Shown here: positions 48,101 to 57,723 of the stretch, in pieces
Position numbering within the stretch: the first letter of the stretch is position 1
Layout: each line of letters begins with the position of its first letter
NCBI RefSeq assembly: GCF_017696075.1
Contig: NZ_JAAORI010000006.1
Location: forward strand, 1-64,000
Reading direction: 5' to 3'
Origin: Prochlorococcus marinus XMU1411
Lineage (GTDB): Bacteria; Cyanobacteriota; Cyanobacteriia; PCC-6307; Cyanobiaceae
Length of the DNA: 64,000 bases
The notes under the pieces: generated by a model
Told to the model about the DNA's origin: nothing
The model's input: the letters and a program-made list of their open reading frames with translations, nothing else
Databases searched by the model: none
Translations under genes and position numbers: made by a program

Positions 48101-49171
48101 TTAAGCATTAACAAATTGATTCTTAATTAATTTAGCTAAATTACCAAATACGACAGAACTTTCTTTATTGGGCTGGCTTATTGAGATTGGTACACCTTTG
48201 TTACTATCATCAACAAGAGGGATTTCAATAGGAATTTGAGCTAATAATGGTAAGTCATTTTCGTTAGCTAATGTTTTTCCACCACCTTTACCAAAAATTT
48301 CATATTTTTTATCTGGCATATCTGGCGGAATAAATACTGACATATTTTCTACAATTCCCAGTAGAGGTACTCCGAGTTGTTTAAACATAGCTAATCCCCT
48401 CCTTGCATCTTGCAAAGAAACTTGTTGAGGGGTAGTGACAACTATAGCTCCAGAGATAGGAACAGATTGAGAAAGGGATATTTGAGCGTCTCCTGTTCCT
48501 GGAGGTAAATCAATAACCAAAAAATCAAGATTATTCCATTCAACTTGGTACAAAAATTGTCTGATAATACTATTAAGCATTGGCCCCCTCCATATAACTG
48601 GCTGACCTTCTTCTATAAGGAAACCCATTGATACCAATGAAATTCCATATTTATTTATCGGTATTAACCTTTGATCACTGCCACTTCCTTCTGTAACCTT
48701 TGGATTCTGTTCGGCGACTCCCATCATTGAGGGAGTATTAGGTCCATATATATCCGCATCCAGCAAACCAGTTTTCAAGCCTAATTTAGCTAGAGAACAA
48801 GCGAGATTAACTGCAATTGTACTTTTTCCAACTCCACCTTTACCACTGCTAACAGCTATGATATGTCGAATTCCATCAATCTTCTGCAACTCAGGAGCAT
48901 TACTCTGATTTTGAGATTCTGTTTTGGGAGGATTATTATCTATCTCTATTTGGACATCATCAATATCTTCAAAATCCAGTAGTACCCCTCTAACCTCTTG
49001 TACAATTCTATCCCTCTGAGAATTTGCAAATGATGGTAATGATAATGTTACGATTACTCTCGGTATAGTTACTCTTACATTTTTAATCCAAGCTAATTCA
49101 ATTACATTTTTCTGTGATCCAGCATCTAGAACTTTTTGTAAAGCAAAATTCGCATCTTCTATTGTGGTCAT
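48101..49171 (-). CDS. Mrp/ApbC family iron-sulfur cluster carrier ATPase
   Basis: A P-loop ATPase that carries and delivers Fe-S clusters. It is 356 residues. The N-terminal DUF59 (MIP18-like) domain (about 1-90) is followed by a deviant Walker A SSGKGGVGKSTIAVNLA (near residue 109) and the block LDADIYGPNTPSMMG. The usual CxxC for cluster binding near the C-terminus is not seen. It is first in the mrp-rodA-kinase array. Confidence 0.94.
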   Translation of the reverse strand: MTTIEDANFALQKVLDAGSQKNVIELAWIKNVRVTIPRVIVTLSLPSFANSQRDRIVQEVRGVLLDFEDIDDVQIEIDNNPPKTESQNQSNAPELQKIDGIRHIIAVSSGKGGVGKSTIAVNLACSLAKLGLKTGLLDADIYGPNTPSMMGVAEQNPKVTEGSGSDQRLIPINKYGISLVSMGFLIEEGQPVIWRGPMLNSIIRQFLYQVEWNNLDFLVIDLPPGTGDAQISLSQSVPISGAIVVTTPQQVSLQDARRGLAMFKQLGVPLLGIVENMSVFIPPDMPDKKYEIFGKGGGKTLANENDLPLLAQIPIEIPLVDDSNKGVPISISQPNKESSVVFGNLAKLIKNQFVNA

Positions 49172-49330
49172 TAAATTTTTAAATATTTTGACAAGGTAGT
49201 CGACTGTTTAAAAGATTAAGAACTATGTCGAACTATCAAATAATAGGCAATAAGGTCCCCCTAAGAGAAATTATAAAGAGAAACTTATAATTAACCCAAA
49301 AATTTTTTTTCTTCAAGATTTACTAAATAC

Positions 49331-50359
49331 ATGTTGAAAGAACCTCCTAAAAACTCGAGAGAAAAAACTAAAAATCTCTTATTAACTCTGCAAGACAAAA
49401 TTTGTTCGGGACTTGAAAATGTAGATGGCAAAGGGAAATTTACAGAGGAATCCTGGCTAAGAGACGAAGGTGGCGGTGGAAGATCAAGAGTATTGAAAAA
49501 TGGTTCTATTTTTGAGCAGGCAGGCGTTAATTTCTCGGAAGTACAGGGAAAAGAATTACCTCAATCTATAATCTCTCAGAGGCCCGAAGCAAAAGGTCAT
49601 GAATGGTTTGCTACGGGAACCTCTATGGTTTTACATCCTAGGAATCCCTATATTCCTACAGTTCATCTGAATTATAGATATTTCGAAGCTGGTCCTGTTT
49701 GGTGGTTTGGGGGAGGTGCAGACTTAACCCCTTTTTATCCTTATCTTTCTGATGTAAGGAATTTTCATAACGAGCATAAAAAAGCTTGTGAGAAAGTTAA
49801 TCAAGATTTACATAAAGTTTTCAAACCATGGTGTGATGAATATTTTTTCTTGAAGCATAGAAATGAATCTAGAGGCATAGGAGGCATTTTTTATGATTAT
49901 CAAGATGGTTCAGGCAATATTTATAGAGGAAATAATCAAAATGGAGAGGCATCAAAAGCTTCACAAAATATTGGCAGATCTGATTTAAATTGGGATAATT
50001 TATTTTCTTTAGCGGAAAACTGTGGGCAGGCATTCCTCCCTTCATATTTACCCATTATTGAAAAAAGAGCTTCTCAAACATTTGCATCGAAGGAAAGAGA
50101 ATTCCAACTATATCGAAGAGGTAGATATGTCGAATTCAATTTAGTTTGGGATAGAGGTACGATTTTTGGACTACAAACAAATGGCAGAACTGAATCTATA
50201 TTAATGTCCTTACCGCCTTTAGCTAGATGGGAATATGGATATAAAGCTAAAAAAGATTCTCGAGAGGAATTGCTCACATCAATTTTTACAAAACCCCAAG
50301 ATTGGTTAAATGATAAAGAGTTAGAGAAATTCTGTATGGAGAATAATATTTTTGATTAA
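49331..50359 (+). CDS. Oxygen-dependent coproporphyrinogen III oxidase (HemF)
   Basis: This enzyme converts coproporphyrinogen III to protoporphyrinogen IX with O2, feeding haem and chlorophyll synthesis. It is 342 residues. [15 protein letters not shown] near residue 130, [10 protein letters not shown] near 178 and [21 protein letters not shown] near 260 are the HemF signature. The start is ATG at 49331. A 159-bp gap separates it from the divergent mrp gene. Confidence 0.97.
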   Translation: MLKEPPKNSREKTKNLLLTLQDKICSGLENVDGKGKFTEESWLRDEGGGGRSRVLKNGSIFEQAGVNFSEVQGKELPQSIISQRPEAKGHEWFATGTSMVLHPRNPYIPTVHLNYRYFEAGPVWWFGGGADLTPFYPYLSDVRNFHNEHKKACEKVNQDLHKVFKPWCDEYFFLKHRNESRGIGGIFYDYQDGSGNIYRGNNQNGEASKASQNIGRSDLNWDNLFSLAENCGQAFLPSYLPIIEKRASQTFASKEREFQLYRRGRYVEFNLVWDRGTIFGLQTNGRTESILMSLPPLARWEYGYKAKKDSREELLTSIFTKPQDWLNDKELEKFCMENNIFD

Positions 50360-50386
50360 ATTTATCGAATAAAATTTTAAGGTATC

Positions 50387-50947
50387 TTAAATAGGTGTTT
50401 TAAATAAAGAACCGTCACTTTTTAATTGAAGTTTTTCTCCAAGTTCATTTTCTAAAGAGATTAATTCATCCCTATGCGCTCTTAGTCTCATGAAAGTTGA
50501 ATCATTTTCATTTTTGTTCATCAACCTTAATTCAAATTTCTCCTCTCTTGCTGATTTTTTAAAATAAACAATTCCAGACAAAGGGCCACCAATTAATCCC
50601 AAAAGAATAGGCCACCAACCTAATTCAGGATATATTTGAATAATTACTAATCCCAAAGCACAAGAACCAAAACCGCCAAGAAAACCTAAAAAAATTGCTA
50701 AAAATTTACTAGAAACAACTTGACCCTTGAATATTAAAATTCTTTGTTCAAAATCTCCTCCTGTTTGCTTCCATCCCCGCAAATTAAGCCATTCACATAA
50801 ACCATTTAAAACCTTAACTGGCTGCTGAGAAGATGAAATCTCAACGATGGTAGTTCTATCTTTACTGGAAGCCCTAAGAAAAAAAAATAATCCTATGGCC
50901 AAGAGAATTGTTAGCAATAATGTTGAATTTAAGGAATAGGACATCAA
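50387..50947 (-). CDS. CCB2/CCB4-like membrane protein (DUF2930-like)
   Basis: A 186-residue cyanobacterial protein with an N-terminal hydrophobic segment (LLLTILLAIGLFFFLRA, about 9-25), then LCEWLNLRGWKQTGGD, then two hydrophobic segments (about 83-130: FLAIFLGFLGGFGSCALGLVII and WWPILLGLIGGPLSGIVYF) and a charged C-terminus. This matches my recollection of the family related to plant CCB2/CCB4, which help attach haem ci to cytochrome b6. The assignment is by pattern memory and needs a profile search. It converges on hemF (27 bp). Confidence 0.55.
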   Translation of the reverse strand: MMSYSLNSTLLLTILLAIGLFFFLRASSKDRTTIVEISSSQQPVKVLNGLCEWLNLRGWKQTGGDFEQRILIFKGQVVSSKFLAIFLGFLGGFGSCALGLVIIQIYPELGWWPILLGLIGGPLSGIVYFKKSAREEKFELRLMNKNENDSTFMRLRAHRDELISLENELGEKLQLKSDGSLFKTPI

Positions 50948-51108
50948 AAAAATTTTTTCTACTAACTCTAGAATAAAAATTAAAGTTACATCATATTATA
51001 ATTTTTTAAAATTATTCTGTAAAATATCCCTATTAGATAAAAATTCTTAATTAAATCAAATCTTAAGTAATATTCTAAATCTTAAATTACTTTAAGTACT
51101 TATTAACA

Positions 51109-51744
51109 ATGACTATTGAAAATAAAAATATTGATCTTCTTTATAGCGATTTAACTAAGGATTTATACAATCTTTATAAAAAATCATCCTACCTAGCTAT
51201 TGATACCGAAGCAATGGGGTTAATTCATGGAAGAGATAGACTTTGTTTAGTACAAATCTGTAATGAAATGGGTAAAACATCCTGTATAAAAATAGAACTT
51301 AATACCTCTTCTTCACCTCATTTAAAATCACTTCTTGAAGATGACAAAATTACTAAAATATTTCACTATGCAAGATTTGATGTAGCAGCTCTAAAATGCA
51401 ATCTTGAAATTAGTACAAAAAATATTTTTTGTACTAAGATTGCTAGTAAATTGGCAAGAACTTATACAAATAAACACGGTTTAAAAGATTTAATAAATGA
51501 ATTACTAGGCATAGAACTGGACAAAAGCTCTCAAAGTAGTGATTGGGGTAGCAACGAAGATTTAACAAAAAATCAATTAGATTATGCAGCAAATGATGTT
51601 AGATATTTAATTGAAGCGATGCATAAATTAAAAGTTATCTTAGAAAGAGAAAATAGATATGAATTAGCTCAAAAATGTTTCGAAACAGTTTCTGTACATG
51701 CTGATTTAGATATACTAAAATTTTCAAATATATTTGAACATTAA
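51109..51744 (+). CDS. RNase D-like 3'-5' exonuclease
   Basis: A DEDD-type 3'-5' exonuclease, probably acting in RNA 3'-end trimming. It is 211 residues. Exo I is LAIDTEAMG (near residue 29), Exo II is HYARFDVAAL (near residue 86) and Exo III is YAANDVRYL (near residue 159). The C-terminal HRDC domains of classical RNase D are absent, as is common in cyanobacterial homologues. It converges on a small hypothetical gene (3 bp). Confidence 0.88.
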   Translation: MTIENKNIDLLYSDLTKDLYNLYKKSSYLAIDTEAMGLIHGRDRLCLVQICNEMGKTSCIKIELNTSSSPHLKSLLEDDKITKIFHYARFDVAALKCNLEISTKNIFCTKIASKLARTYTNKHGLKDLINELLGIELDKSSQSSDWGSNEDLTKNQLDYAANDVRYLIEAMHKLKVILERENRYELAQKCFETVSVHADLDILKFSNIFEH

Positions 51745-51747
51745 GAA

Positions 51748-52014
51748 TCAATCTTCAGTTAAAAAATTATCTTCACCATCAAGAGTTTCCATAAGCTTAT
51801 CAAGTATTCTTGAAGAACTTAATTTATCTCCATCATTTTTTTCACAAATTTTTAAGACATTTTGCGCAACTTTTATTTTTTCTTGAATAGTTTTCGAGCC
51901 TTCTTTTGCAATTTGAATTTCTACTTTCTTCTTCGCAGAAGATAAGCTTATACTCATAAGTTTTGCAATCTCTGCACAAATTTTTAGATATTGCCGATCA
52001 TTTATTGGATACAT
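51748..52014 (-). CDS. Conserved hypothetical protein, 88 residues
   Basis: A small helical protein with many Lys and Ile and an acidic C-terminus (LMETLDGEDNFLTED). There is no membrane segment, signal peptide or recognised motif. The N-terminus MYPINDRQYLKICAEIAKLM is followed by SSAKKKVEIQIAKEG. It lies between rnd (convergent) and the LpxB-like gene (35 bp upstream on the same strand). The function is unknown. Confidence 0.6.
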   Translation of the reverse strand: MYPINDRQYLKICAEIAKLMSISLSSAKKKVEIQIAKEGSKTIQEKIKVAQNVLKICEKNDGDKLSSSRILDKLMETLDGEDNFLTED

Positions 52015-52049
52015 AAAAAAATTAAAAATTAATAAACTAGTGCCATTTA

Positions 52050-53279
52050 CTAAGATAACAAATAAAGATTTATAGCATCTACGATTTTCTTACTTGCTCC
52101 GGATTTACCCATTCTTTTTTTTCCAATTTTTACTTGTTCTAACCTATCAACTTTTCCTTTCAAAAGTAAACTTAAACGTTTTAAAAGAATTTTTTTGTTC
52201 TTGCAAACTAAAACACTACCTCCTAATAATCTTGATTGCCTTTTAGCAAATGATTTTGTAAATTGTGGTCCAGGTCCCGGTAGAGAAAGAGATGGAATTC
52301 CAAGGCCAGCAATTTGCTCTGTAGCAGTTCCTGCATTAGATAAGCCAACTTCTGCCAAACTGGCCCATGAATTGAATTTACCTTTTCCAATCACTACATA
52401 TTGATCTTTCTTTTTCCATACTGAATCTTCATCAATTAGAAATTTAACTTTACTCTGTTTTATAAAACCATATTTATTTAAATAACTTTGAATTTGAATC
52501 ACATTCGCATTAATGCTCAAAGGCAAAAGTATTACCAAATCCTTTGACAAATCAAAATCTTGCAAACAATTAAGAAAATTATCAAGATTTTTAAGAGCTT
52601 CAGGGTATCTACTTCCAACTAACAAAATAATCCTTTTAAAAGAAATAATATTTGATATCTTCTCGTTTGTTGCCTTAACAAAATCCATCATTGGATTACC
52701 TAAGTATTTTGCATCAATATTTTTTCTATTCAAATTATTAGCTGTAATTTTATCTCTCATAATTAAATTTTTACATCTTGGAGATTGCATTAAAAACATT
52801 TCCCATGGATCCCATTCTGAACCTTTCAACTTATGATAAAAATCGCTGAAATCCCAACCTGGTCCACTATTCCAAGTATGGTCACTTTTAGGAGTTCCAA
52901 TAAAACTAAATTCGCATTCTGAACTCCAAGCGTAAAGTAATGGCAAGAAATCGCCTACTGCGATAATTTTGCAGTTATGTTTTGACTTCTGTTTTACAAG
53001 TAGAAAATTTCTTAAATTATCGATTAAAAATCCTGCAAAGAAATCAAGCACAAATCCCTTCAGACTTTGATTACTAAAACCTCCACTAGGCAGCTCTTTT
53101 AAATATCCTATTTTACGAAAATTCTTTGATTTTATGGAATTAAATACATCTCCATTTCCTACTAATGGCAAAACTTCAATATTTTTATTTTTTATTTTTT
53201 TTAGTAATCTTTTTATTATTTCCGATGCGATTACATCTTCTCCATGACCATTGCATATAAATAATAGAGAATGAGACAC
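52050..53279 (-). CDS. LpxB-related glycosyltransferase-like protein
   Basis: A 409-residue protein resembling the cyanobacterial lipid-A-disaccharide-synthase-related family (TIGR03492-like). The N-terminus SLLFICNGHGEDVIASEI, the middle block WDPWEMFLMQSPRCKNLIMRD and the C-terminal SNAGTATEQIAGLGIPSLSLPGPGPQFT (nucleotide-sugar-binding region) support this. I take GTG at 53279 as the start. A longer frame reaches 53468, but its extra residues are the antisense of tRNA-Cys and cannot be protein. It may glycosylate a lipid; the acceptor is unknown. Its start is 42 bp from the divergent tRNA-Cys. Confidence 0.8.
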   Translation of the reverse strand: MSHSLLFICNGHGEDVIASEIIKRLLKKIKNKNIEVLPLVGNGDVFNSIKSKNFRKIGYLKELPSGGFSNQSLKGFVLDFFAGFLIDNLRNFLLVKQKSKHNCKIIAVGDFLPLLYAWSSECEFSFIGTPKSDHTWNSGPGWDFSDFYHKLKGSEWDPWEMFLMQSPRCKNLIMRDKITANNLNRKNIDAKYLGNPMMDFVKATNEKISNIISFKRIILLVGSRYPEALKNLDNFLNCLQDFDLSKDLVILLPLSINANVIQIQSYLNKYGFIKQSKVKFLIDEDSVWKKKDQYVVIGKGKFNSWASLAEVGLSNAGTATEQIAGLGIPSLSLPGPGPQFTKSFAKRQSRLLGGSVLVCKNKKILLKRLSLLLKGKVDRLEQVKIGKKRMGKSGASKKIVDAINLYLLS

Positions 53280-53321
53280 CTTACTGTTAAGATCATAAAA
53301 AGACTCAATCGAATCTTTTCC

Positions 53322-53392
53322 GGCGGCATGGCCAAGTGGTAAGGCAGAGGATTGCAAATCCTTTATCCCCAGTTCGAATCTGGGTGCCGCCT
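53322..53392 (+). tRNA. tRNA-Cys (anticodon GCA)
   Basis: A 71-base cloverleaf: the acceptor GGCGGCA pairs with TGCCGCC, with discriminator T at 53392. The anticodon loop ATTGCAAAT contains GCA, and the T arm is AGTTCGAATCT. A 7-bp hairpin follows 28 bases downstream. Confidence 0.96.
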
Positions 53393-53419
53393 TATTGAAT
53401 TTTTTTACGCATTTTATAA

Positions 53420-53440
53420 TGAAGTTTTCGAAGAACTTCA
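53420..53440 (+). terminator. Candidate terminator hairpin after tRNA-Cys
   Basis: TGAAGTT and AACTTCA form a perfect 7-bp stem with loop TTCGAAG, 28 bases past the tRNA 3' end. Only a short T run (ATTTG) follows, so termination would be weak; it could also be a processing site. Confidence 0.35.
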
Positions 53441-53602
53441 ATTTGAAATAAAGGGTATAAAGTTTCAATTACTTATTGAGATATAGAAAAATAATCTTTT
53501 CTTTATTATTGATAAATAATACCCCATATACATTAATAAATAAAATTAAATGGATTTATTAATTATTTCCATCGAATTATTTATATGTAAATTTGAATTA
53601 TT

Positions 53603-53770
53603 TTAATAATCATTATCTGCTACACACATTCCTAAACATCTAACACCATTTGATGCAGTCCTTTTGCAATGATTACATAAAATGGGATCTTTCTCTGAAG
53701 TAAGGTTAATTTTTGAATTATTTTGATCTTTAAAACTTATTAACTCTTGTGTTGAATCAAATAGAGTCAT
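53603..53770 (-). CDS. Small cysteine-containing hypothetical protein, 55 residues
   Basis: The C-terminal part has ILCNHCKRTASNGVRCLGMCVADNDY: a CxxC pair and a CxxxC pair 11 residues apart, suggesting a small zinc-ribbon-like site. The chosen start is ATG 53770 (TLFDSTQELISF), which overlaps the end of the upstream gene by 14 bp; a longer in-frame start at 53803 would overlap more. It is probably co-expressed with the upstream gene. I do not know a function. Confidence 0.6.
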   Translation of the reverse strand: MTLFDSTQELISFKDQNNSKINLTSEKDPILCNHCKRTASNGVRCLGMCVADNDY

Positions 53771-54407
53771 TTTTAGAATCTTCACCTGGATCGATACTAA
53801 CAACTAGTGAAGCATTAGTGTTGGAAGAGGGTATATCCATAATTTTCACAGTTTCTTTAGGCTCATCAATAATTTGATTTTCTTCAGTACTCTTACTCTC
53901 ATCAACTGCACAAGCTTCAAGAGCCTCTCGAAGAAGCGAATCAAAAGTTGCTCCAGGCAATCTATGTCTAGCAACCTCAAGAAAAGTTCTCGGTAACGAT
54001 TCAGATGCAGCATCTCGTAAAGCTGGGTTATTTTTTCTATGTTCTTGTTCTTCTTCTATTGATTTAATAAACCTCAGTGTGACATCTCTTTTGGTAGAAG
54101 CTTTTATCAGCGTATCGTTTTCAGGGTTACTAACATTAGGTTCATTTTCAAGATCACTAAGTCTTTTTTCCAAACTATTTAAAACTTCATTAGCTTCTTT
54201 ACTAATATGCGCTAATTGACCATCAGATAAATTAGGTAGATCAGCTACAAAAACTTTCCCATGATCCCTTAATGTCAAGAAAGTTGGTCTTGGGCCTTGA
54301 GCCTGTCTACCAAATGATTCAGAATTATTACCTATCGGTCTTTTTGGAGGTGTAGGGCCAGCTGAACTACGTCTACGTGTAATTCTTTGATTATTTGCAA
54401 AGGGCAT
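53757..54407 (-). CDS. Conserved cyanobacterial hypothetical protein, 216 residues
   Basis: The N-terminal 40 residues are basic and Pro/Ser-rich (RRRSSAGPTPPKRPIG). A helical middle follows (SKEANEVLNSLEKRLSDLE, coiled-coil-like), then a segment with RTFLEVARHRLPGATFDSLLREALEACA and an acidic disordered tail. No catalytic motif was recognised. It overlaps the 55-residue gene downstream. The role is unknown. Confidence 0.65.
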   Translation of the reverse strand: MPFANNQRITRRRSSAGPTPPKRPIGNNSESFGRQAQGPRPTFLTLRDHGKVFVADLPNLSDGQLAHISKEANEVLNSLEKRLSDLENEPNVSNPENDTLIKASTKRDVTLRFIKSIEEEQEHRKNNPALRDAASESLPRTFLEVARHRLPGATFDSLLREALEACAVDESKSTEENQIIDEPKETVKIMDIPSSNTNASLVVSIDPGEDSKNDSI

Positions 54408-54540
54408 TGAATAAAAGGTTAAATCTTAATACTTAAACTTCCGATATAATTCGGCGGTAATTTTATTATATTACACCTAACTTTTTCATTTGGGTATAAA
54501 AAATAATTTTTTAAAACTCATTTTAAAAAGATAAAAAAAT

Positions 54541-55584
54541 TTAAGTTAAAATTTCTGGCAAAAATTTACTAATTGTTGAATTATTTTTTCGAACTACCTT
54601 TCCAATTACCCAACTATCTATGTCATGATCTTCACAGATACTGAATATCGCTTCCTTAAATTGTTTATCAATAATTAAACAAAATCCCACTCCAAGATTG
54701 AAAGTATTCCAAAAATCTTTTTCAGGAATGGATCCTTCCTCTTTAAGGAATTTAAATAAAATAGGGATTTCCCAAGAACTGGTATTGATATATGGAATAA
54801 AATCAGAAGGGATACATCTTGGTAAATTTTCTGGAATTCCTCCTCCAGTAATATGAGACATTGCTTTAATTTCTATATTTTCAGATAAAATTTGATTAAT
54901 TACATTATTGTAAATTTTTGTAGGTTTCAATAACTCATCATAAAAATTTAAGTGAGAAACTTTTTCAAATGCTTTATCTATTTGATTATTGTTTTGAATA
55001 ATTTTTCTTACTAAACTAAAGCCATTACTATGAACTCCATTACTTTTTAAAGCAATTATTAAATCATTTTCAGATACTTTTTTACCATTAATAAGCTTAT
55101 CCTCATCAACTATTCCAACACAAAATCCTGCAAGATCATACTTATTTTTTGAATAAAATCCAGGCATTTCGGCAGTTTCTCCGCCGAGTAATGAACAGTT
55201 GTTTTCTCCGCAGCCATGTGAAATTCCCTGAACAACCCTCAATAATTGTTTCTTATCAAGTTTACCAGTAGCAATATAATCCAGAAAAAATAAAGGTTTT
55301 GCCCCACTTGTAATGATATCGTTCATGCACATAGCAACTAAATCAATACCAACCTCAAAGTGAAAGTTTTTACTTTGGGCTAATTCTAATTTTGTTCCAA
55401 CACCATCAGTGCCTGAAACAAGAACTGGTTTTTTAAAACTATCGATAGGTATTCTAAATAAACCTCCGAAGCCACCAATACCTTCAATCACATTAGATGT
55501 ATGAGTTCCTTCAACTGCCTGTTTAATTTCGGAAACAAATTCTCGCCCAGCTTCTATGTCAACACCTGATGTTTTGTAATCCAT
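54541..55584 (-). CDS. Phosphoribosylformylglycinamidine cyclo-ligase (PurM)
   Basis: This enzyme makes 5-aminoimidazole ribonucleotide in purine synthesis. It is 347 residues. VSGTDGVGTKLELA near residue 57, LFFLDYIATGKLD near 100 and LLGGETAEMPGFY near 137 are the AIR synthase signature; SHITGGGIPENLPR lies in the C-terminal domain. It is divergent from panC-cmk, 98 bp apart. Confidence 0.97.
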   Translation of the reverse strand: MDYKTSGVDIEAGREFVSEIKQAVEGTHTSNVIEGIGGFGGLFRIPIDSFKKPVLVSGTDGVGTKLELAQSKNFHFEVGIDLVAMCMNDIITSGAKPLFFLDYIATGKLDKKQLLRVVQGISHGCGENNCSLLGGETAEMPGFYSKNKYDLAGFCVGIVDEDKLINGKKVSENDLIIALKSNGVHSNGFSLVRKIIQNNNQIDKAFEKVSHLNFYDELLKPTKIYNNVINQILSENIEIKAMSHITGGGIPENLPRCIPSDFIPYINTSSWEIPILFKFLKEEGSIPEKDFWNTFNLGVGFCLIIDKQFKEAIFSICEDHDIDSWVIGKVVRKNNSTISKFLPEILT

Positions 55585-55682
55585 GAAATAATAATGATAG
55601 ACTTTCCCTATATAGATATTCCTCCTAAGATTGCTTTTGTCCAGTAATTATTTATCAAATAGATTTATTTTTTAAAAACAAA

Positions 55683-57215
55683 GTGAAGAAAATAATCATA
55701 AGGAAAACTGAAGAAATAGAAAATTGGAGGAAAAATATAAATAGTGAAATTAACTTCATTCCAACAATGGGTAACCTTCACAATGGACATATAAAACTAA
55801 TATCAACAGCAAAAAATGACAATTCAAATGTTAATTTAATAAGTATTTTTATTAATCCACTTCAATTTGATAACAAGTTAGATTTAGAAAATTACCCTAA
55901 AACAATTGATAATGATATAAAAATCTCCTTTTCAAATGGAGCAGATGCCATCTTCATCCCAAGTAATGAAGATATATATCCACCGAATAATAAAAATATT
56001 AAATTCCTTAAAGCTCCAATAGAATTATCTTCTGCATTATGTGGATCAAATCGAATTGGACATTTTGATGGCGTTTGTACAGTAGTTTTTAGATTACTTA
56101 ATCTCATCAAGCCAAAAAATCTTTACTTAGGAGAAAAAGATTGGCAACAACTTTTAATTTTAAAAAATCTTGTCCTAAGAAAGAAATTAAATGTTGCTAT
56201 TAAATCTGTTCCTACACAAAGAGATTTTGATGGAATTCCTTTAAGTTCACGTAATGTGCATTTATCAAAAAACGAAAGAAAATTGATTAGGTTTTTTTCA
56301 AGTGAGTTATTAGAAGCAAAAAAAAATTTTCAACAAGAAAAAAAGATCAATTTAAACGAAATAATAAAAAAACTATCAGCAAAAAAAATTTCAATTGAAT
56401 ATTTAGAACATTTACACCCTCATACACTCGAAAAAGCAAGACTTGAGGATAATATTTCGTTACTGGCCGGTGCGATAAGATGTGGAGAGACAAGATTAAT
56501 TGATCACGTTTTTCTAATGAAAAGAAGGCCGATTATTGCAATTGATGGTCCTGCAGGGTCAGGTAAAAGTACTGTAACAAAGTTAATAGCACAGAAACTT
56601 AAACTTTTATATTTAGATACTGGAGCAATGTATAGGGCATTGAGTTGGCTTATGCTAAAAGAAAGAATTGATTATAAAAAAGAAAATAAATTACAAAATA
56701 TTCTTAAAGATATATCTATTGTTTTCAAGTCGAATACAAATTCACATCAGGATGTTTATGTTAACAACTACTGTGTTACTGAAGAAATAAGGTCACAAAA
56801 GATAAGTTCCATTGTTTCAAAAATCTCCTCAATAAAAGAAGTAAGAAAATTCTTAGTAGAAGAACAAAGAAAAATTGGAGAATCAGGCGGACTTGTAGCT
56901 GAGGGAAGAGATATAGGAACTACTGTTTTTCCTCATGCAGAACTTAAAATATTTTTAACTGCAAGCATCGATGAAAGAGCAAAAAGAAGAAAATCTGATA
57001 AAAATAGTAAAGACTCGCAAGAAATAGACATTCATACATTAAAAGAACTTATAAAGAAAAGAGATTTTGAAGATTCTAATAGAGAAATTTCACCTCTAAT
57101 AAAAGCGAATGACGCAATAGAAATTATTACGGATGGATATTCAATTAATGAGGTAGTGGATAAAATTATTGATCTTTATTATGACAAGATTCCTAAAGAG
57201 ACTGAAATTAAATAA
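55683..57215 (+). CDS. Bifunctional pantothenate synthetase / cytidylate kinase (PanC-Cmk)
   Basis: This cyanobacterial fusion makes pantothenate (for CoA) in the N-terminal half and phosphorylates CMP/dCMP in the C-terminal half. It is 510 residues. PanC (about 1-280) has FIPTMGNLHNGHIKLI and the block LYLGEKDWQQLLIL. Cmk (about 284-505) has IDGPAGSGKST (P-loop near residue 288), YLDTGAMYRALSW and VAEGRDIGTTVFP. The start is GTG at 55683. It converges on the phosphatase gene (2 bp). Confidence 0.97.
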   Translation: MKKIIIRKTEEIENWRKNINSEINFIPTMGNLHNGHIKLISTAKNDNSNVNLISIFINPLQFDNKLDLENYPKTIDNDIKISFSNGADAIFIPSNEDIYPPNNKNIKFLKAPIELSSALCGSNRIGHFDGVCTVVFRLLNLIKPKNLYLGEKDWQQLLILKNLVLRKKLNVAIKSVPTQRDFDGIPLSSRNVHLSKNERKLIRFFSSELLEAKKNFQQEKKINLNEIIKKLSAKKISIEYLEHLHPHTLEKARLEDNISLLAGAIRCGETRLIDHVFLMKRRPIIAIDGPAGSGKSTVTKLIAQKLKLLYLDTGAMYRALSWLMLKERIDYKKENKLQNILKDISIVFKSNTNSHQDVYVNNYCVTEEIRSQKISSIVSKISSIKEVRKFLVEEQRKIGESGGLVAEGRDIGTTVFPHAELKIFLTASIDERAKRRKSDKNSKDSQEIDIHTLKELIKKRDFEDSNREISPLIKANDAIEIITDGYSINEVVDKIIDLYYDKIPKETEIK

Positions 57216-57217
57216 AT

Positions 57218-57691
57218 TCAAGAAATACTTTCCAAAAAACCTTTTACAGAGTCTTCTAAAATATCAAGGACATAATCGAAGCCCTCATCACCTCCAAAAT
57301 ATGGGTCAGGAACTTCTTGCTCATTAAAAACTGATCTAAAATCTTGTATTTTTTTAATTGATGCTAAACCAGTTGAAGCTGTTCTATTTTTAAGATCTTG
57401 AATATTTCTAAAATTTGAGTTGTCCATCGCAAGAATATAGTTAAATTCGTCAAAATCTTTGCTAGTAATTTGACGAGCCCTACTTAAGATATTTATATCT
57501 CTTGTTTCCGCTGCAATTCTCATCCTAGAGTCAGCTTTTTTCCCAATATGCCAACTCCCAGTTCCAGCAGAATCTACAATAAAGCCATCTGTTAATCCTT
57601 TCTTTTCTAGTAGACTTATAAAAATAGCCTCTGCTGCAGGGGACCTACAAATATTTCCCAAACATACAAAAAGAACAGAAATTTTTTTCAT
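57218..57691 (-). CDS. Low molecular weight protein-tyrosine phosphatase family protein
   Basis: A 157-residue phosphatase. The active-site loop VCLGNICRSP near residue 9 has the Cys-x5-Arg-Ser signature, and the general-acid motif is VPDPYFGGDEGFD near residue 128 (DPYY in most relatives). The substrate is probably phosphotyrosine or phosphoarginine (unknown here). It lies upstream of nothing obvious and 32 bp after pebB on the same strand. Confidence 0.92.
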   Translation of the reverse strand: MKKISVLFVCLGNICRSPAAEAIFISLLEKKGLTDGFIVDSAGTGSWHIGKKADSRMRIAAETRDINILSRARQITSKDFDEFNYILAMDNSNFRNIQDLKNRTASTGLASIKKIQDFRSVFNEQEVPDPYFGGDEGFDYVLDILEDSVKGFLESIS

Positions 57692-57723
57692 ATGATTTGA
57701 ATTTCAATAGAATTATAAGACTT

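Noticed and set aside
49269-49292. AATTATAA/TTATAATT stem upstream of hemF
   Set aside because: It is made only of A and T; such repeats are expected often by chance in this base composition.
53280-53468. N-terminal extension of the LpxB-like reading frame
   Set aside because: The extra residues are the antisense translation of tRNA-Cys and its flank; the real start is taken as GTG 53279.
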